Shown: one piece after another, positions 10,901 through 20,773 of the stretch
Layout of the letters: each line of letters starts with the position of its first letter
How positions within the stretch are numbered: position 1 is the stretch's first letter
NCBI GenBank assembly: GCA_015499985.1
Contig: JAAAUF010000155.1
Span: 7,448 to 56,959 of the forward strand
DNA length: 49,512 bases
Source of the DNA: Haplosporangium gracile
Lineage: Eukaryota; Mortierellomycota; Mortierellomycetes; Mortierellales; Mortierellaceae
Reading direction: 5' to 3'
Translations under genes and position numbers: made by a program
Notes under the pieces: model-generated
The model's database searches: none
What the model saw: the letters and a program-made list of their open reading frames with translations, nothing else
Told to the model about the DNA's origin: nothing

Positions 10901-12600
10901 TTTCTAGGGTGGTTGACCATAAGAGGAATGGAATGGGCGGAGAGAACATACCCGGAGTAGAGACGGATAGGACAATAGGAGAAAGAAAGAAAGAATTGAG
11001 AACGTTGAATATGTAGGGGCGGGGTGGAAGAAGTAAAGGGATGTTTACAGTTCTGACCATTTTGCATTCTATTTGAAGAGTACTGGCAGTATCTAAGATG
11101 AGTACCAGTCGGTGTTGTTTGTTCTTTAAAAAGACGTCCTTGTTGCAGGAATGAGGACCGTTTCGGTGGCTGGAAACAAGTTGCATTTGGAGACAACCAT
11201 TGGACGACCAAAGATGACACTACTCAACTCATCGATGTGCTATTTTTGCGCCGAAGTAACACTTCATAAAATAAAAAAAGTGGATCGAGTGCGTGAAACT
11301 GACCAAACAGACAATTCAGAAAACACGACGCATTTGTGAGTGTCTGCATCGTGATATTAGAGTGTATACGGAAGGAGATGGAGGAAGTTGATTATTTACT
11401 TGCGGCATAGTTTAATACGCTGTGAAGAGGAGGAGAGGAAATATGGGTTGGTGTTTATTCTAGGTTGATGTCATTCGAAGCCCACGCATATCGACTTTCA
11501 TCCAACAACATTTTGCAACACTGAAAGACTTCCAATCGCAAAAACGCGCGGTAGTCTACTACGGCTATTATACTGCGGATACACGAACGACTCGCCTGAT
11601 TCTTTTTCCTGCTTCATTCTTTCTCCCTTTCCTTCCCTCTCGTTCTCAACAAACAATGAGATTTGTTTTAAGGCGACAGAAGCCGGGTGTAGGTCCCAAC
11701 TGCTGAATAGAAAATACAAACAAATTATGCATGCATGCATGAGTAGGATAGAGAAAAAGGAGAAGGAGTAAGGAACAACGTATACGTGCATCACCCACAA
11801 AAAGCCACGTATAGTTATGGGATGCATGACCTTATGCTGTTGTTGCATTGAGAGCGTCGATAAGGCACAGCCAAATAGAACGGGTTTTCCTTTTGCAGAT
11901 CTTTTGGCATGATGGGTGTAAATGAACAACAGAGGGAGTGGAAAAGAGAAGCGAGGAGAGAATAGTGAAGAGGGACTGGGAGAGGTTGGGTGCAAATGAT
12001 TGGGAAGGGAAAAGGGAGAATGCATGGAGCGGAGGTGGAATTGGACAAGAATGTTTGTTAAGGAGGGAGGGAGAGATGGTGATGGTGGTGTCGACTTGGA
12101 TCGATGCAGGAATATTAACCCAGTCAAAGCGTGAAAGTCGACAAACGTGTATCATTTAAAGTTTTGACCGCTTTTCCTCCTCCTCTCCGTCGTAAAAAGA
12201 AACTTCTTTTTTCCGGCAGAGCAAGAAAAACAAAGACGAACAAAAGTGTTGAACTCGGTTGTGAGTCTGGTGAGCTGTAAACAAACAAGTGAGGGGGAGT
12301 GAGAGGAAGAGACGAGGGCGACGTTCATAGGAGCGATGCGAGGAAGAGGATTAAAATGTCAGAAAGGTTTATCGCTGAGAGTAAGAAGTGACAAATTTTG
12401 TTTCTAAAAACTCTGTTTCTTACCTTTTTTTCTTGTCGTCGAGGGTATCTTCGCATACTTTGCTCTCTTTTGCTCTGTTGAAATCCGAGGAGTGAGCGGG
12501 GATGCGGGGAGGGGATGGAAGAAAAGGCACAAGTGAACATCCAAATCCATCCACCCTCAGTCATGCTCACACAAACAAAAGCGCACTCCTCTACTCAGTC
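7927..12600. other. Gene-free stretch
   Basis: No supportable gene on either strand. The longest frames (8424-8888 plus; 10777-11220 minus; 11498-12127 minus) lack recognisable domains and show biased composition. At 10479-10538 two short complementary pairs cross each other: ATCAGAA 10479-10485 with TTCTGAT 10524-10530, and AACCCC 10489-10494 with GGGGTT 10533-10538. A (TGCA)n palindromic stretch is near 11728-11742. Confidence 0.5.
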
Positions 12601-12639
12601 GACAAAAATAAAGTTTCAATTCTGTCCATTTGCAGTTTT

Positions 12640-13655
12640 GTTAGCCCCTTCGATTATTTTTTTCACTGCCACAGATGTCACAAAAGGAAGACATTGGGCA
12701 AAACAATGTCAAGATAGCCAGCACTGCTGTTAGTAGCATTGTGGACAACAGTAATTGGGCGATGCTGCAATGATTGGTTCCACAGAAATCACTGGACGTG
12801 TGTCCTCGTTCATCGTGCATGTATTTCTTGGCATTGAACAAAAGGGCAATGTGGCCATCCGATTGTAATGCAAGTTTGTACAGCCAGTTGTGAAGCATGC
12901 TATTCAAATAGTCCCTACCTTTTCTTCTGCGACTACCAGCAGTGTTCATAGGCAATTGACGAATGCGACGATGCAAGGAGGGGTTGTCGTTCTTTCTACT
13001 TAGTCCATTTGTCCTTCTCGTTCAAGGAAACGATTCCGATAACTCGGGTGTTATTATTCTGAGAGTAATTCTGACAGGTGTCTCCTTTTCCTGTCATTCG
13101 AACAGTATAGATTTTCTTCACCTTTATGCTCTGCGATAGAGGAGGAGATGGGCTCGCTGGGATGGATCCACTTGAAGCTAAAAAGATTCCTCCCAGTTGT
13201 ACACCACCGCGCTTCTCACGCCATTGCACCCCCTCCATTCGCTCGATCCTTTGCATACATTTTTCTTTTCAAACCACTCATCCACAACTTTCTTTTCTTT
13301 TTCGACTGTTGAGATTAGTACTTTCGTTTAAGTATCCGACCCTTTCCATCACCGCGTTTTTTTGTCCCGTGCTGCATTGTTGTCTACATCGGACCATTCT
13401 CTTTTGGACATGATCCAGCTTTTTGTCCGATGTCCCCATCGTTTGGCCTCCCGACTGAGTAGCTGCGCATTGATAGTTTGTTGTTTTTTTTCCCCCACTT
13501 GCACGCTCGTTTTTTTGTCTTTTGTGGCCCCGGTCAACACGCTCTTTTTCTCACTTGTTTCGCTTTCTGTCTCTTTCTTTCAAGGATACACAGAGTGCAT
13601 ACCAGGAGCATTGAAGTTGCAAAAACTCGAGTCGCACATCGACCTTTGTCAATAG
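12640..13655 (+). pseudogene. Decayed zinc-finger coding fragment
   Basis: Around 12660-12725 the plus strand encodes a CCHC zinc-knuckle pattern interrupted by one extra base. One frame reads CHRC and the next reads TKGRHWAKQC; removing a single base between them restores the spacing C-x2-C-x4-H-x4-C, followed by a Cys/His-rich end and a stop. Near 13585-13653, after a pyrimidine-rich acceptor-like sequence ending in AG, a short frame reads KLQKLESHIDLC, which resembles the second half of a Rad18/UBZ4-type finger (H-hydrophobic-D-x-C), but its first Cys pair is not intact. The sequence between is not readable as one frame. These may be parts of one dead gene or two unrelated fossils. Function is not assigned. 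Confidence 0.3.
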
Positions 13656-13699
13656 GTTTGAATCCCAGTTGCGCTCCAACAAACAGCGAGCAAGTGCTT

Positions 13700-14119
13700 G
13701 ACGAGGCAAATGGTATGAGCTTGAAGAGTAAAGAAGGGACAACATTTAAAACAAAAAATAAAAAACATTATTCCAGTTTCCGAATCAGAGACATTTAAGG
13801 GTGTGGAAAGGGGTTATTCTTATCGTGACCAGAGTTAGCTAATTTGCAACCAGACTAGATGCATAAATCTCCTTTTTTCAGATATGTACGCATCAACTTT
13901 ATTCCACGAACGAAGGCGGGCAAATTTAGGATTAGAGAAAAGGTGCCTGCTGAGTCTTCAATTGCACACGAAAAAAAAAAAAAAAAAAGATCTAAGGGGA
14001 CAGAGTGCTATAATGCAGCTGAAGCGACATAGTTTTGAGGCGATTATTTGTTGCCAACTGAACGTTGAAGGCAGCCAATAGCTGTTTCTTAATACTTTGA
14101 AAAAGAGCAAGGGCGCAGG
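13700..14119. other. Gene-free spacer left of transposon island
   Basis: No coding sequence seen. An A18 run lies near 13972-13989. I looked for a terminal inverted repeat or target-site duplication for the neighbouring element and could not identify one by eye. Confidence 0.5.
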
Positions 14120-14326
14120 TCAAGATAACAGAGGAGGCGCGTGCATATTTGTTTTTGTTGGTGGTGGTTGCAAGGTAGGCTGTTTCTTGGACATGCGCTC
14201 ACTTTTTCCTTTGTTGTCGATGTTTAGATGAATGCTGGTGGCGTCGTAGCCCTTAATCTTGTAACAGTCATTTGACTGAGTCGATGTCCGCCAAGGGCGT
14301 GAAGCAGCGAAATAAAGCGTCATTTA

Positions 14327-16404
14327 TTAAACAAGTTTCTGAGTTGACACCAAAATCTTGGAGGAGGCAACTCCAACCTGTAAGTCCTCCAAGCTGCATG
14401 TCTTTGACTTTTTGTTCATCAGTGCGATTATCGTGCGCCCATTATTGCAGAGCTCTTCCTCTGCATCCTCAAAGTCTCTCCTCCTCTGCTCCTCCCGCCG
14501 GTGCCTTACCTCCTCCTCTTTCCTAGCCCTCTCGTATTCGAGTTAGGTGTAAACCTGAGCGTTAAGCACTGCTAGTTGGTCTCTGAGTGAGTCTTGCTCG
14601 AAAATGCCGGCGTTATGGTGGATGTTGTCATTGTTGATATTGTGGTTGGCATCATCGTTGGCGTTGTGGTTAGGACCATCGTCGGTGTCGTCTGTCCGGT
14701 CCTTGATGACATCGGCTAACACAGACAGGAGAAGAAAGCGGCTGAGCCATAGGTCGTGAAACACACACTCGGCAAAAAAACGTGCTTGCACGGAAGGGGT
14801 TTGCATATGGTGAAGTCGGGGCATGAACATGAGAGGGGCTGTCCGGATCTAGCGATGACACCAAGGGTATAATACATGTCTGGAGTATCGGGGTCAAATG
14901 ATTGCATGGAGACCTACACAAGAAGGGTAAGTTAAAATAAAACCCATTATGAGTGACATTTGGCTGAAGCAGGCAAGCTTGGAACGATACTCGAGCGTAC
15001 CATGGGTGAAGCCATACCCGTAAACGTCTATCATCGCAAGATTGGTCTCTGTCGCAATCGATTTTGCGTTGTGCCTCGTCGAACGAAACCTTGTCTGCCT
15101 TCTGTTTCCTCTCCCCATCCCCTTCCTCCAGGGTATCGGCTAGAAGCCTCTCTTGGTTTTGAGATATGCGAATCGAAACTCTCTGTCTACTCGATCTCGC
15201 AGTATATAAACAAGCCGATCGACATGGAGATTCCGATCGCCATCAAGGTGATCGCCCTTCAAACGAGCATGTCACAACTCTATTCAGTCGTTGGTCTTGA
15301 CAACTTGCCCATCCTAATGAAAATTAAAAACAAAATAAATAAAGCAGATGTATCAGTCAATTAGTGGTAGTAGTGATGAGCGACATGGAAAGGAATTGTG
15401 GTGGATTTTACCTCTCTGTGAAAAAAGCCCATATCTCCAGCCTTCCCTCTTTATTGAGCCAGTTCTTTTGAATGTAGTTGATCACCCACGATGCGGCCGA
15501 ATAAAGCTCTTTGAACCTGGCCCAGGGTGTTTGCTACAGCTCAAGTGACCTGGCTCTGCGAACATCGCTCAAAAGACTCGCATCTGCTTTTTCGTTCCTC
15601 CTGCGAATGAATGCAACATAGATACTATATTAGATCACCCAAAATATTGCCTGAGCAGACCGCATGGTACCAGGCTAAAGACGCGAAGGAGGCACCTACC
15701 GAGAAAACTTAACCGGCTGTTTCTCCCACAGCTGACCAACGTGAAAATCGCAGTAGTGGATCCTGGTCTTAGGAAAAATGGTCCCTATGGCGTGGGACTC
15801 TGCCTCGGCACAGTTCACCATGAATGCGTCCTTTTTCAGGCCAAAGTCGTTCTTCAGCCAGTCTAACCACCGAATAATAGGATATCTAATCCTTGCAAAG
15901 GTATGAAAAAAAAAAAAGAAACACATTCAGTCAAAAAAGAATGACGTACCGTACGGGGCATGATGCAGATATAATTGAATATATTGAGATTTGGACTTGC
16001 ACGCCATGAAGGCGACAGGGATTCCTTGATGGACATCCTTATCTTTGACTTAGAGCGTGAACAAGTACACTGAGTTGTGAATCGTGCTGCCCTCTTCGAT
16101 CGGCGCGATGTCACAACGGAGGCAAAGGCCACGAGTAGTAATTTTACATGATTGTGGAGAAGCCAGTGTGTAAACCCTTGAGCGTGTAAGACATTACCTT
16201 CAGCTGCAATTTTTTGTACACCACCCATACGCGAACCCAGTCAGTGTTCTCGGTCAGAGCACGAAGACGCTTGCAAACGCTTCTCAAGATCCTCCTCGAT
16301 CTTGGCCATCTTGGTCTCTTCAGGTGGCGTTGCCGTCGTCACTGTCAAAACCGGGAAAGATCTCAAGGAACTCGGATATAGTTTGTTCATCAAGATCATC
16401 AACA
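14327..16404 (-). pseudogene. MULE transposase with SWIM zinc finger, broken
   Basis: Mutator-like (MULE) DDE transposases cut and paste DNA; a C-terminal SWIM finger is common in the family. Reading right to left: an acidic start with VDDLDEQTISEFLEIFPGFD (from 16404), a region reading HQGIPVAFMACKSKS, an exon at 15700-15891 with MVNCAEAESHAIGTIFP and CDFHVGQLW, an exon at 15412-15600 with WVINYIQKNWLNKEGRLEIW, an exon from 15313 with HLDGDRNLHVDRLVYILRD, an exon from 14913 with the SWIM finger, and a charged coiled-coil-like tail ending at a TAA (14327-14329). Damage: in-frame stops at 15534-15536, several in the 15313 exon and one at about 14543-14545, a frameshift in an A-run near 14776, and frameshifts near 16060-16300. 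Asn stands where the second catalytic Asp is expected (MVNC for MVDC). A further coding-like tail may continue to 14120. Certainly dead. Confidence 0.8.
14782..14829 (-). other. SWIM zinc finger of the MULE transposase
   Basis: CSCPDFTICKPLPCKH fits the SWIM consensus CxC-xn-CxH. The four ligands are intact; the frame breaks just after it, in an A-run. Confidence 0.85.
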
Positions 16405-18935
16405 CTGTAGGGTTACGATACGTCAAGGGGCGAAGATGTGCTTATTTTATTGTCCATATGAGCTATTGGTGCCAGAACAACGCGTGTATTTGGTTAGTTA
16501 TTGGTAAAACAGAGTAGTGGGGGTGAGAGTATTTTCATGACGGCAGTTCTTGCTTTTACCTCTACTATGACTTCTTATTGTTGGAGAGTCGTAATGGGGA
16601 GGCGAGGGGCTAAATGGGGAGAGAAGGGATAGCGGATGAAGTTCAAATGAGGTGCGGGGGTGGGTTGCTGACGTGGCAGTGGTGGGAGGGAAGGAGGGAG
16701 AAAGGAGAAGTGAAGAAAAGGAAAGGTAAGGAAAGAAGCGAAAAGCGCGTTTTTTGTTTGTTTTGTTCGTTGAGGTTGTTTCCAAGATTAAATGTTTGTA
16801 CGTGATTTTTTTTCAACCGACCTAGACGCGGCACATACCGAGCTGGAGCAGCGGCTGAAAATGCACGGCAGAAAAGAGCAGGTGCGCTTCTATGTTGACG
16901 GTATGCCCGCAACTGAAAGGCAGGAGACGCACACCGAACGCGATCAAGCCCGCCAAAAAGCTCTCATCAAGGCCGACACCGCTCTCTCCAACCTCGAGTC
17001 GCGCCTCACCCGAAACGACGCGTCCGTAAACACCATGTCAGCAGCGCCAGCAAGCACCTGCGGCAGGCATTTCATTGGCCTCTCGAGCATCGTAGGTCTT
17101 TTGTCGAGTACATGTCCAACAAGGGCTATGACATTGTTCTCTACCTCACCGAGGCGGATGTGCTCATTGCCGCCGAGTGTTAGCCCCAGGACAGCGTCCT
17201 CTCATGTGGCAGCGACATGACCTTCCACCGCACTATCCCCGTCGTCTGGCGCCCAGTTGGCTCGTACAAGTCTCGGCGCTTCATTCCGTACCCTAACAGT
17301 GCTGTCTTTAATATCCTTGTTCTGTCGCTAACATAGTTCACGGCCCTTGCCATCCTGAGTGACAACGACTACGTCGGTAACATCCTTCACCTCGCCTTTG
17401 AGACCAATCTCAAGACCATCAAGGGTATGGAAGAAGGTAAGTCATTCAAAGACATCCACAAACTTTTGCTGATATCTCTTTCCTGCTATCAAATGTGTTT
17501 TTTTTGCGCTCAGAATACTGAAGCCGCTTTGCCTCTCTCTCTCTCTCTTTACCCTCTTTTCTCTGCAGACGAGAACAGTATCATTCGCAATATCTCGACC
17601 ATGATCAGGTGAAGCTCCAGATGGACAAGGCGAACACAGACTGGACGGAGCATTCGTATGCCGATGCAGTCAAGGTCTTTGTCAACTTTCAAGAGGATGT
17701 CGTCCCATTGGACAGCACCGTCACCACGCCGGACGACCATCCCACAGTCTCTGCTCATGTTCCTGCTAAGGATGACGCCACCAAGGACGCCACGGTTACC
17801 TACGCTGCTGTGAGCAAGCGAATGGATCGGTTCAACGTTGCTTTCGAAGCATACAAGAAGGAGGAGTCCGAGGCCCGTGCGGCTACGAGGTATGAAGCAT
17901 CCGTCCTCTTTTTTGATAGGCCACTGTTACAAATCAAGAAGGAAGAGTTAATGAATGTCAATTGGTACCTGCTCACACTCCTTAATATGGCTGTACCTTT
18001 CGCATTTGTTTTCAATAGGACGGCGTGCGATGCACAGCCAGAGCCCAGAACAGCGCCCAAGCTGGCCAACCCTTTTGCCACGATTGGTCGACCGGATCCA
18101 GCCCACAATCTTCAATATCGCCCAAGATTCAGCCCAAGGATCCGCTATGAGCCGGCCGTGGAGCGGCCTGGCCCTACCATCTCCAAGAAGTACAAGCTTA
18201 AGTCATGGAAGAAGCCACTGTAGAAGCCGAGTCTGCCGGAACCTACAAAGAGGAAGCCTGCGGCCATCAAGGCCGAGATCGGGGAGGACGACCCTTTGAA
18301 CGCAAGCAGCATTTGGATGCTTTATCCTTCGAGCATCCAACCGTCAGCCTGGATGTCGATCAATTGTCAAAGAATGTCCGCACGGTCGTCAAAAACGAGC
18401 TCGATCGCCTCTCCAGCAGCGTTCACTACGCCTCCGACAGCGACTTGGTCACCAAGAATATTGTCGACTGCATTCGCAGCGCAGTTAAGGTGGGGTGGGA
18501 GCCCAAGCGACGCTGCTAGCAGCTCTTCGGGCTGTACCTGGATGACCTCTTCTATCCTCCACCTACGCCCGGTGCCCCTCAACCTGCAGTGCCTGTGGCC
18601 GAAATCAACCAGCAAGATCATGCTGTCCTCGACAATGTGTGCCCTCGGTTCTCTTCCAATGAGATGAGCGGCGACAATAACAATGTTAGCCCTGCTGAGG
18701 GCGGTCAAGACGATGAATCCAATGCGCCTTTCATCCACTCTTTCCTCAGCTTCCTATACTCGGACAATCTGCCTGGCAATGGCAAGACTGGATCCGCCGT
18801 CAACACCTTCATTGGTCAACTGCAAGATATGGGTCACTTAGAGAAGTCTGAGCAGAAGAGGGCTGAGATGCTCAAGAATATCAAGGAGTACACACCCAAC
18901 TTTGTGGTTCGATCGGTAGCCTCCCAGCTGTCGGT

Positions 18936-19106
18936 GGTGTCCATGAATGCTATTCCTTCAAGAAGTGCCCCTCGTGCGGGAACTTTGTCGGCCAGGCGGA
19001 GAGCATCCGGCGCCTGTACTGCTACCATTGCAAAAAGTCTATACACCGTGACGTGATGATAGGACACAACATTGTCAACTTCGTCCGGAGCCATGTCGAG
19101 AAACAG
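18936..19106 (+). other. TnpB/Fanzor-type zinc ribbon and RuvC-III-like motif
   Basis: After GVHECYSFKK come CPSCGNFVGQAESIRRLYC, then YHC, then HRDVMIGHNIVNFVR. This is a four-Cys ribbon (CxxC...CxxC) followed at once by a D-V-x-x-x-x-N-I signature, the order and spacing seen at the C-terminus of TnpB and Fanzor, where the Asp is the third RuvC acid and is followed by N-A-A/S-x-N-I. The Lys-Lys-Cys-Pro entry also matches the usual TnpB 'TSxxC' entry. The Asn normally two residues after the Asp is Met here. Confidence 0.65.
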
Positions 19107-19241
19107 GAGCCCCGCTCTATCTCCAGCCCGTTGATAAGGTTGGAAACTACCCGTAGCTCGAGAAGGACGGCAACAGTACATCTCGTTCTACAGATGGCAC
19201 TGACTCTTCACAGCAGGCCAGCGGCAATGGTTGCGCTGGTC

Positions 19242-19284
19242 GCAACAAGCGCTGGCCGCAACAAGCGCTGGTCGCAACAAGCGC
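19242..19284 (+). repeat. 16-bp tandem repeat inside the nuclease relic
   Basis: Two full units and one partial unit of GCAACAAGCGCTGGYC. The period is not a multiple of three, so unit gain or loss shifts the reading frame; the basic tail downstream is in a different frame from the sequence upstream. Confidence 0.85.
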
Positions 19285-19525
19285 AGGGCCAAGGAAGGCG
19301 CTCCAGTCGACCAAGATACGGATGCTCAGAGTACGGATGGAGCAGCGGCCAGCAGAGGCGGTTGTAGTCGCGGCAAGCGCAAAGCCAAGGAAAGCGGTGC
19401 AGCCGACAAAGAGGCCCCTCCCAAGCGCGTTAAAAGACCAGTGGTCAAGAGCACGTTCCCTGTGCACCAGTAGTTAGAGTAGCATTTATTTTTCCCTTTC
19501 GTCCACACCCTGTCTACCTTGTGGT

Positions 19526-20240
19526 AGATTTAAATGACTGCGCAGGCCGAGCAGTTGCCCACTTCGGTGACCTCATCATTGTCCAATGTGTGGATGATCA
19601 GCAATCAGGTTAAGAAAGGCCAACGGCGATGATGGAGCTTCCCACACACACACACCTCCTTCCCTCACACGCCCTCTCCTCTTCGTGGACAAGTAATCGG
19701 TAATAACGCAATGAACCAACATCTTCCTTCTTCTTCCTCTACACCCTTCCTCAATCCAGCACAGAGCAGGAAGGCGAGGTAGTCAACGTACTTCAAGCTA
19801 TTTTTGATCAGCAAAATATACCTCCCGATGACGACGGCGGGGGCACAGCGATGGAGCTGATCAACGGTCTTTAGCAGGACCGCAAGGAGGCGGCCAAATA
19901 CTTTTCTGTCGTTTCCGGAGAGTACTCGCCTGACCGACAGTCAGCGACAACGAACTGGCTCGTTCCAAGCGCCTCTCTAAGCGCCGTCTACAAGAATAGA
20001 CATTTATCGTGGCTGCACTGGTGTGAAAGACTGTCTGGATCCAAGCGTCGTCGAAACATGATCGTGATAGCAATATTCTTTTGCTCTTGTGATCCAGCAC
20101 CCGATCTCGCCTTGGAGATGTTTTTCTTTGGCGGAGACCGTGAATACGTCCATTCCTTGGACTCGATCGAGGTCGATAACCGAGAAGAACCTTCTGGCAC
20201 ACTCGACAAACAAACAAGCAAAAACAAACATACAAACAAA
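19526..20240 (+). pseudogene. Unidentified coding-like relic
   Basis: A frame starts with MTAQAEQLPTSVTSSLSN (ATG at 19533-19535). A GT-AG intron of about 150 nt fits next (donor near 19607, acceptor CCAG near 19759), then VVNVLQAIFDQQNIPPDDDG, an in-frame TAG near 19873-19875, EAAKYFSVVSGEYSPDR, and further GDREYVHSLDSIEVDNREEP before low-complexity sequence. Codon choice looks coding (balanced composition, unlike the deserts). I do not recognise the family. It may be a downstream part of the transposon island or another dead gene. Confidence 0.3.
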
Positions 20241-20773
20241 CGACACGGCCTCTTACACCGACTAACATTGATGACAGATCGGTGGTTATCTCGATCTTCT
20301 TTTCACGCTCTCGCTTGCTGGCTCGCTCTACTTTCCTTCGGCTCCTCTCGTTCATCCTTTCTTTCTACTCTTTCTCATTCTCTTTTTCTTCTTTCGCGTT
20401 TCGCTTTCGAAGACTTGGGTCACCCTTTTGATCTGTGTTCTTTTTTCACTTCTATTCCACGCTCAAACAAGTCAACGAAACAACACAAATGCCCTGCTCA
20501 CACACAGAACCCTTACCTCCATCCTCCTATTTCCTCTCTTTTTTCTCTCTATCTTTGTCTACATCGTCCGTGTCTCTTCCTCATGTCCATCTGGGGGGAA
20601 AACAAACAACTCTAGAGTCCCAAATCCCATCATCTCATCCGACCTTACCGTCCATATCCGTCCCTTCCAGGCCTATCACACTTCACACATCTCCAGAAGT
20701 CAAACCCTACACAAGTTAACGAACGCGCGCACCCTTACCCCCTTTTTAACACTACCACACACACATACACATC
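20241..20773 (+). promoter_or_regulatory. CT-rich promoter/leader of the KH gene
   Basis: Strongly pyrimidine-rich on the plus strand from about 20290 to 20760, with runs of CTCTTTCT type, ending in an ACACACATAC stretch just before the ATG at 20774. Pyrimidine-rich leaders of this kind are common at fungal start regions. No TATA box stands out. Confidence 0.4.

Larger units (their letters stand above)
14120..19473. mobile_element. Eroded MULE-type element with PIN/TnpB-like cargo
   Basis: Two broken genes diverge from about 16410-16790: a Mutator-like transposase on the minus strand and a FEN1-like PIN plus TnpB/Fanzor-like zinc-ribbon gene on the plus strand. Both keep plausible GT-AG introns, both carry frameshifts and stops, and their coding parts are more GC-rich than the flanks. 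I treat them as one unit because TnpB/Fanzor homologues are known as passengers of several eukaryotic transposon classes including MuDR-like ones, and because nothing else lies between them. Ends, inverted repeats and target duplications were not found, so the limits are those of the coding relics. Two independent insertions remain possible. Confidence 0.55.
16792..19473 (+). pseudogene. FEN1-like PIN plus TnpB/Fanzor-like protein, broken
   Basis: The start is unsettled; recognisable sequence begins near 16840. First part: XPG/FEN1-like PIN features. YVDGMPATERQ matches the FEN1 FDGKPP region with a following Arg-rich helix. After a frameshift near 17010-17020 come EADVLIAAEC, DSVLSCGSDM (one of the two acidic residues lost) and SDNDYVGNI (the FEN1 SDY position). 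Stops interrupt at 17181-17183 and 17334-17336. Introns fit 17437-17568 and 17890-18018. Middle part: HLDALSFEHPTVSLDVDQLS, then a low-complexity linker and helical segments up to VRSVASQLS. At about 18936 the frame changes directly into a TnpB-type zinc ribbon and RuvC-III-like motif. The tail is basic and NLS-like (RGKRKAKES, PPKRVKRP), ending with TAG at 19471-19473. RuvC-I and RuvC-II are absent, so this copy has an internal deletion. Role if intact: a DNA nuclease carried by a transposon (inference). Confidence 0.7.

Noticed and set aside
12641..12976. 111-codon minus-strand frame
   Set aside because: It overlaps the plus-strand zinc-knuckle fragment and shows no recognisable domain.
13655..13680. 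tRNA B-box-like GGTTTGAATCCC
   Set aside because: No A-box upstream and no acceptor stem can be formed.
14120..20250. Terminal inverted repeats of the MULE
   Set aside because: None found by eye on either side of the coding relics; a computed self-alignment is needed, so no ends are claimed.
20058..20615. 185-codon plus-strand frame as a gene
   Set aside because: The first part continues the unidentified relic; the second half is only the CT-rich leader of the KH gene translated.
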